This document shows, one piece after another, positions 40,300 to 41,280 of a stretch of DNA of 41,280 nt. The notes below the pieces were generated by a model. That model was given only the letters and a program-made list of their open reading frames with translations, did not search any database and was not told the DNA's origin. Source of the DNA: DTU018 sp964618175 (GTDB lineage Bacteria; Bacillota; Syntrophomonadia; Syntrophomonadales; Syntrophomonadaceae); contig CAZTZX010000009.1 in NCBI GenBank assembly GCA_964618175.1, positions 1 through 41,280 on the forward strand, given 5' to 3'. Positions within the stretch are counted from its first letter, which is position 1; the number at the start of each line of letters is the position of its first letter. Both the position numbers and the translations under genes were made by a program.

Positions 40300-41160
40300 A
40301 TGAGATTTGGCCGGCTGATCGGGGTAAGACTAAAGATTCACCCGCTGCTTCTGTTGCTGGCTGTTGTATATTTTTGGCTGGGATTGGGGCTGGAAGTGCT
40401 CCTGGTACTGGCGGCGGTCTTATTGCACGAATTAGCTCACCTGGTGGCGGCCCGTAGTCTGAAAGTTGCGGTCCAGGAGGTTGAACTGCTGCCTTTTGGG
40501 GGGCAGGCTAAAGTTGAAGACTTCACCGGGTTGGAACCGGACAAGGAGACTATCATTGCGATAACTGGACCGGCCTGCAGCCTGATATTGGCGGCGGTTT
40601 TCTATTTTCTGGCTCCTCATTTGTCTATGGCTAAAACAGAACTTTTTGTGACTGTTAATCTACTGTTGGGATCGTTTAACCTGCTGCCGGTTCTTCCTCT
40701 GGACGGGGGGCGGGTCTTGAGAGCGCAGCTGTCTCGCTGGCTGGGTTACAGGAAAGCTACCGCTCGAGTAGCTTTGCTGGGGCAGTTAGTGGGTGTGGCA
40801 TTAGCGGCCGGGGGCATTTACGAGACTTATACTTCTATGACCGGTATCAATTTTTTGCTAGCCGGGATAATTCTTTTCTGGGCGGCGCGCCGGGAAGGCA
40901 AGCTGTTATCCTATTCTTTTATGCGTTATCTGGTCAACAAAAAGGGTGATCTGGCCAGAAACGGTCATCTGCCTGCTCAACAGTATGTCAGCCAACCTGA
41001 CACGCTGGTCAAAACCATTTTACAAACCAGCAGTCCCACTTTCTACTTGCTGGTGGTGATAATTAATGATGATCATCAGGTGGAGGGCATGGTCACTGAA
41101 GCGGAGTTGATCGAATGCCTGTTTGAAAAGGGCCCCCAGGCCACGGTCAGGGAATGCTGA
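40300..41160 (+). CDS. spoIVFB: SpoIVFB-like site-2 protease (M50)
   Basis: A 286-residue intramembrane zinc metalloprotease. It has a helix containing HELAH (His43, Glu44, His47), several further helices, the second motif NLLPVLPLDGGRVLRAQ (Asp135 as third zinc ligand) and a C-terminal CBS-type domain (about 215-280, VSQPDTLVKTILQ, VIINDDHQVEGMVTEAEL). In Bacillus SpoIVFB cleaves pro-sigma-K in the mother cell. It starts 2 bases after the LytM-like gene, so the two are coupled. The pro-sigma-K substrate is not in the window. Confidence 0.92.
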   Translation: MRFGRLIGVRLKIHPLLLLLAVVYFWLGLGLEVLLVLAAVLLHELAHLVAARSLKVAVQEVELLPFGGQAKVEDFTGLEPDKETIIAITGPACSLILAAVFYFLAPHLSMAKTELFVTVNLLLGSFNLLPVLPLDGGRVLRAQLSRWLGYRKATARVALLGQLVGVALAAGGIYETYTSMTGINFLLAGIILFWAARREGKLLSYSFMRYLVNKKGDLARNGHLPAQQYVSQPDTLVKTILQTSSPTFYLLVVIINDDHQVEGMVTEAELIECLFEKGPQATVREC

Positions 41161-41191
41161 TACCATTGGAGTCCGCAACTCTATCCCGTAG

Positions 41192-41209
41192 CGGAGGCTT
41201 CAGCCTCCG
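41192..41209. other. Stem-loop after spoIVFB
   Basis: CGGAGGC (41192-41198), loop TTCA, GCCTCCG (41203-41209). It has no T-run, so terminator function is doubtful. It separates spoIVFB from the following gene. Confidence 0.45.
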
Positions 41210-41244
41210 TCATAGCAACAGCTTATCTGGGTGGAGGGCGCTTC

Positions 41245-41280
41245 ATGAAAGGTTCGATTCCGCTGTCGCCGGTCTTAACT
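41245..41280 (+). CDS. 5' end of the next gene (partial)
   Basis: An ATG at 41245 preceded by GGGTGGAGGG opens a frame (MKGSIPLSPVLT) that runs off the window. Twelve codons are too few to identify it. In related genomes a radical SAM protein often follows spoIVFB, but that cannot be tested here. Confidence 0.45.
   Translation, partial: MKGSIPLSPVLT

Noticed and set aside
1..41280. CRISPR arrays, tRNA or rRNA genes
   Set aside because: No regularly spaced direct repeats, cloverleaf-like sequences or rRNA stretches were seen on either strand by eye.

Overview
The window looks like a piece of chromosome from a spore-forming, anaerobic Clostridia-type Firmicute. The likeliest source is Syntrophomonas or a near relative in Syntrophomonadaceae, a call made from gene content and not from a database match. 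Pointers are HrcA/CIRCE heat-shock control, sporulation-type genes (yqfC, yqfD, a SpoIVFA/SpoIVFB-like pair), a glycine T-box, CcpN and the PPDK regulatory protein, several acyl-CoA/CoA-transfer genes, and an archaeal-like (group III) chaperonin inside the dnaK operon. Nearly all genes are on the + strand. There is one run of 100 N (10462-10561).

Layout. 1-2264: end of lepA, then hemW. 2274-11413: heat-shock and translation cluster under a sigma-A promoter and a perfect CIRCE: hrcA, group III chaperonin, grpE, dnaK, dnaJ, prmA, rsmE and mtaB (interrupted by the N gap). 11443-14186: a small XRE regulator and two divergent acyl-CoA dehydrogenase-like proteins in tandem. 14258-15278: HIT protein, rpsU and a 38-residue membrane microprotein, with promoters and terminators. 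15374-18386: a PAS/AAA+/Fis sigma-54 activator, a near-consensus sigma-54 promoter and an acyl-CoA:carboxylate CoA-transferase, which reads as a self-contained regulated metabolic unit.

18489-27746: a conserved Firmicute housekeeping run, yqfC-yqfD-phoH-pgpH-ybeY-dgkA-cdd-era, then deoC, an unrecognised membrane-anchored protein, and recO. 27736-31028: T-box leader and glyQ-glyS. 31117-35236: ccpN, the PPDK regulatory protein and ppdK, a gluconeogenesis/pyruvate-phosphate switch. 35237-36800: an AT-rich accessory island bounded by two related hairpins, with a translationally coupled pair of small proteins (the second DUF4160-like) and fragments of a small repeated gene family. 36833-41280: rodA, a YkvA-like protein, a nitronate monooxygenase/FabK-like enzyme (the only convincing minus-strand gene), a degenerate LytM protein plus SpoIVFB-like M50 protease, and the first codons of another gene.

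The parts most worth attention are the chaperonin placed between hrcA and grpE, the acyl-CoA dehydrogenase pair with altered catalytic positions, the sigma-54/CoA-transferase unit, and the small accessory island.
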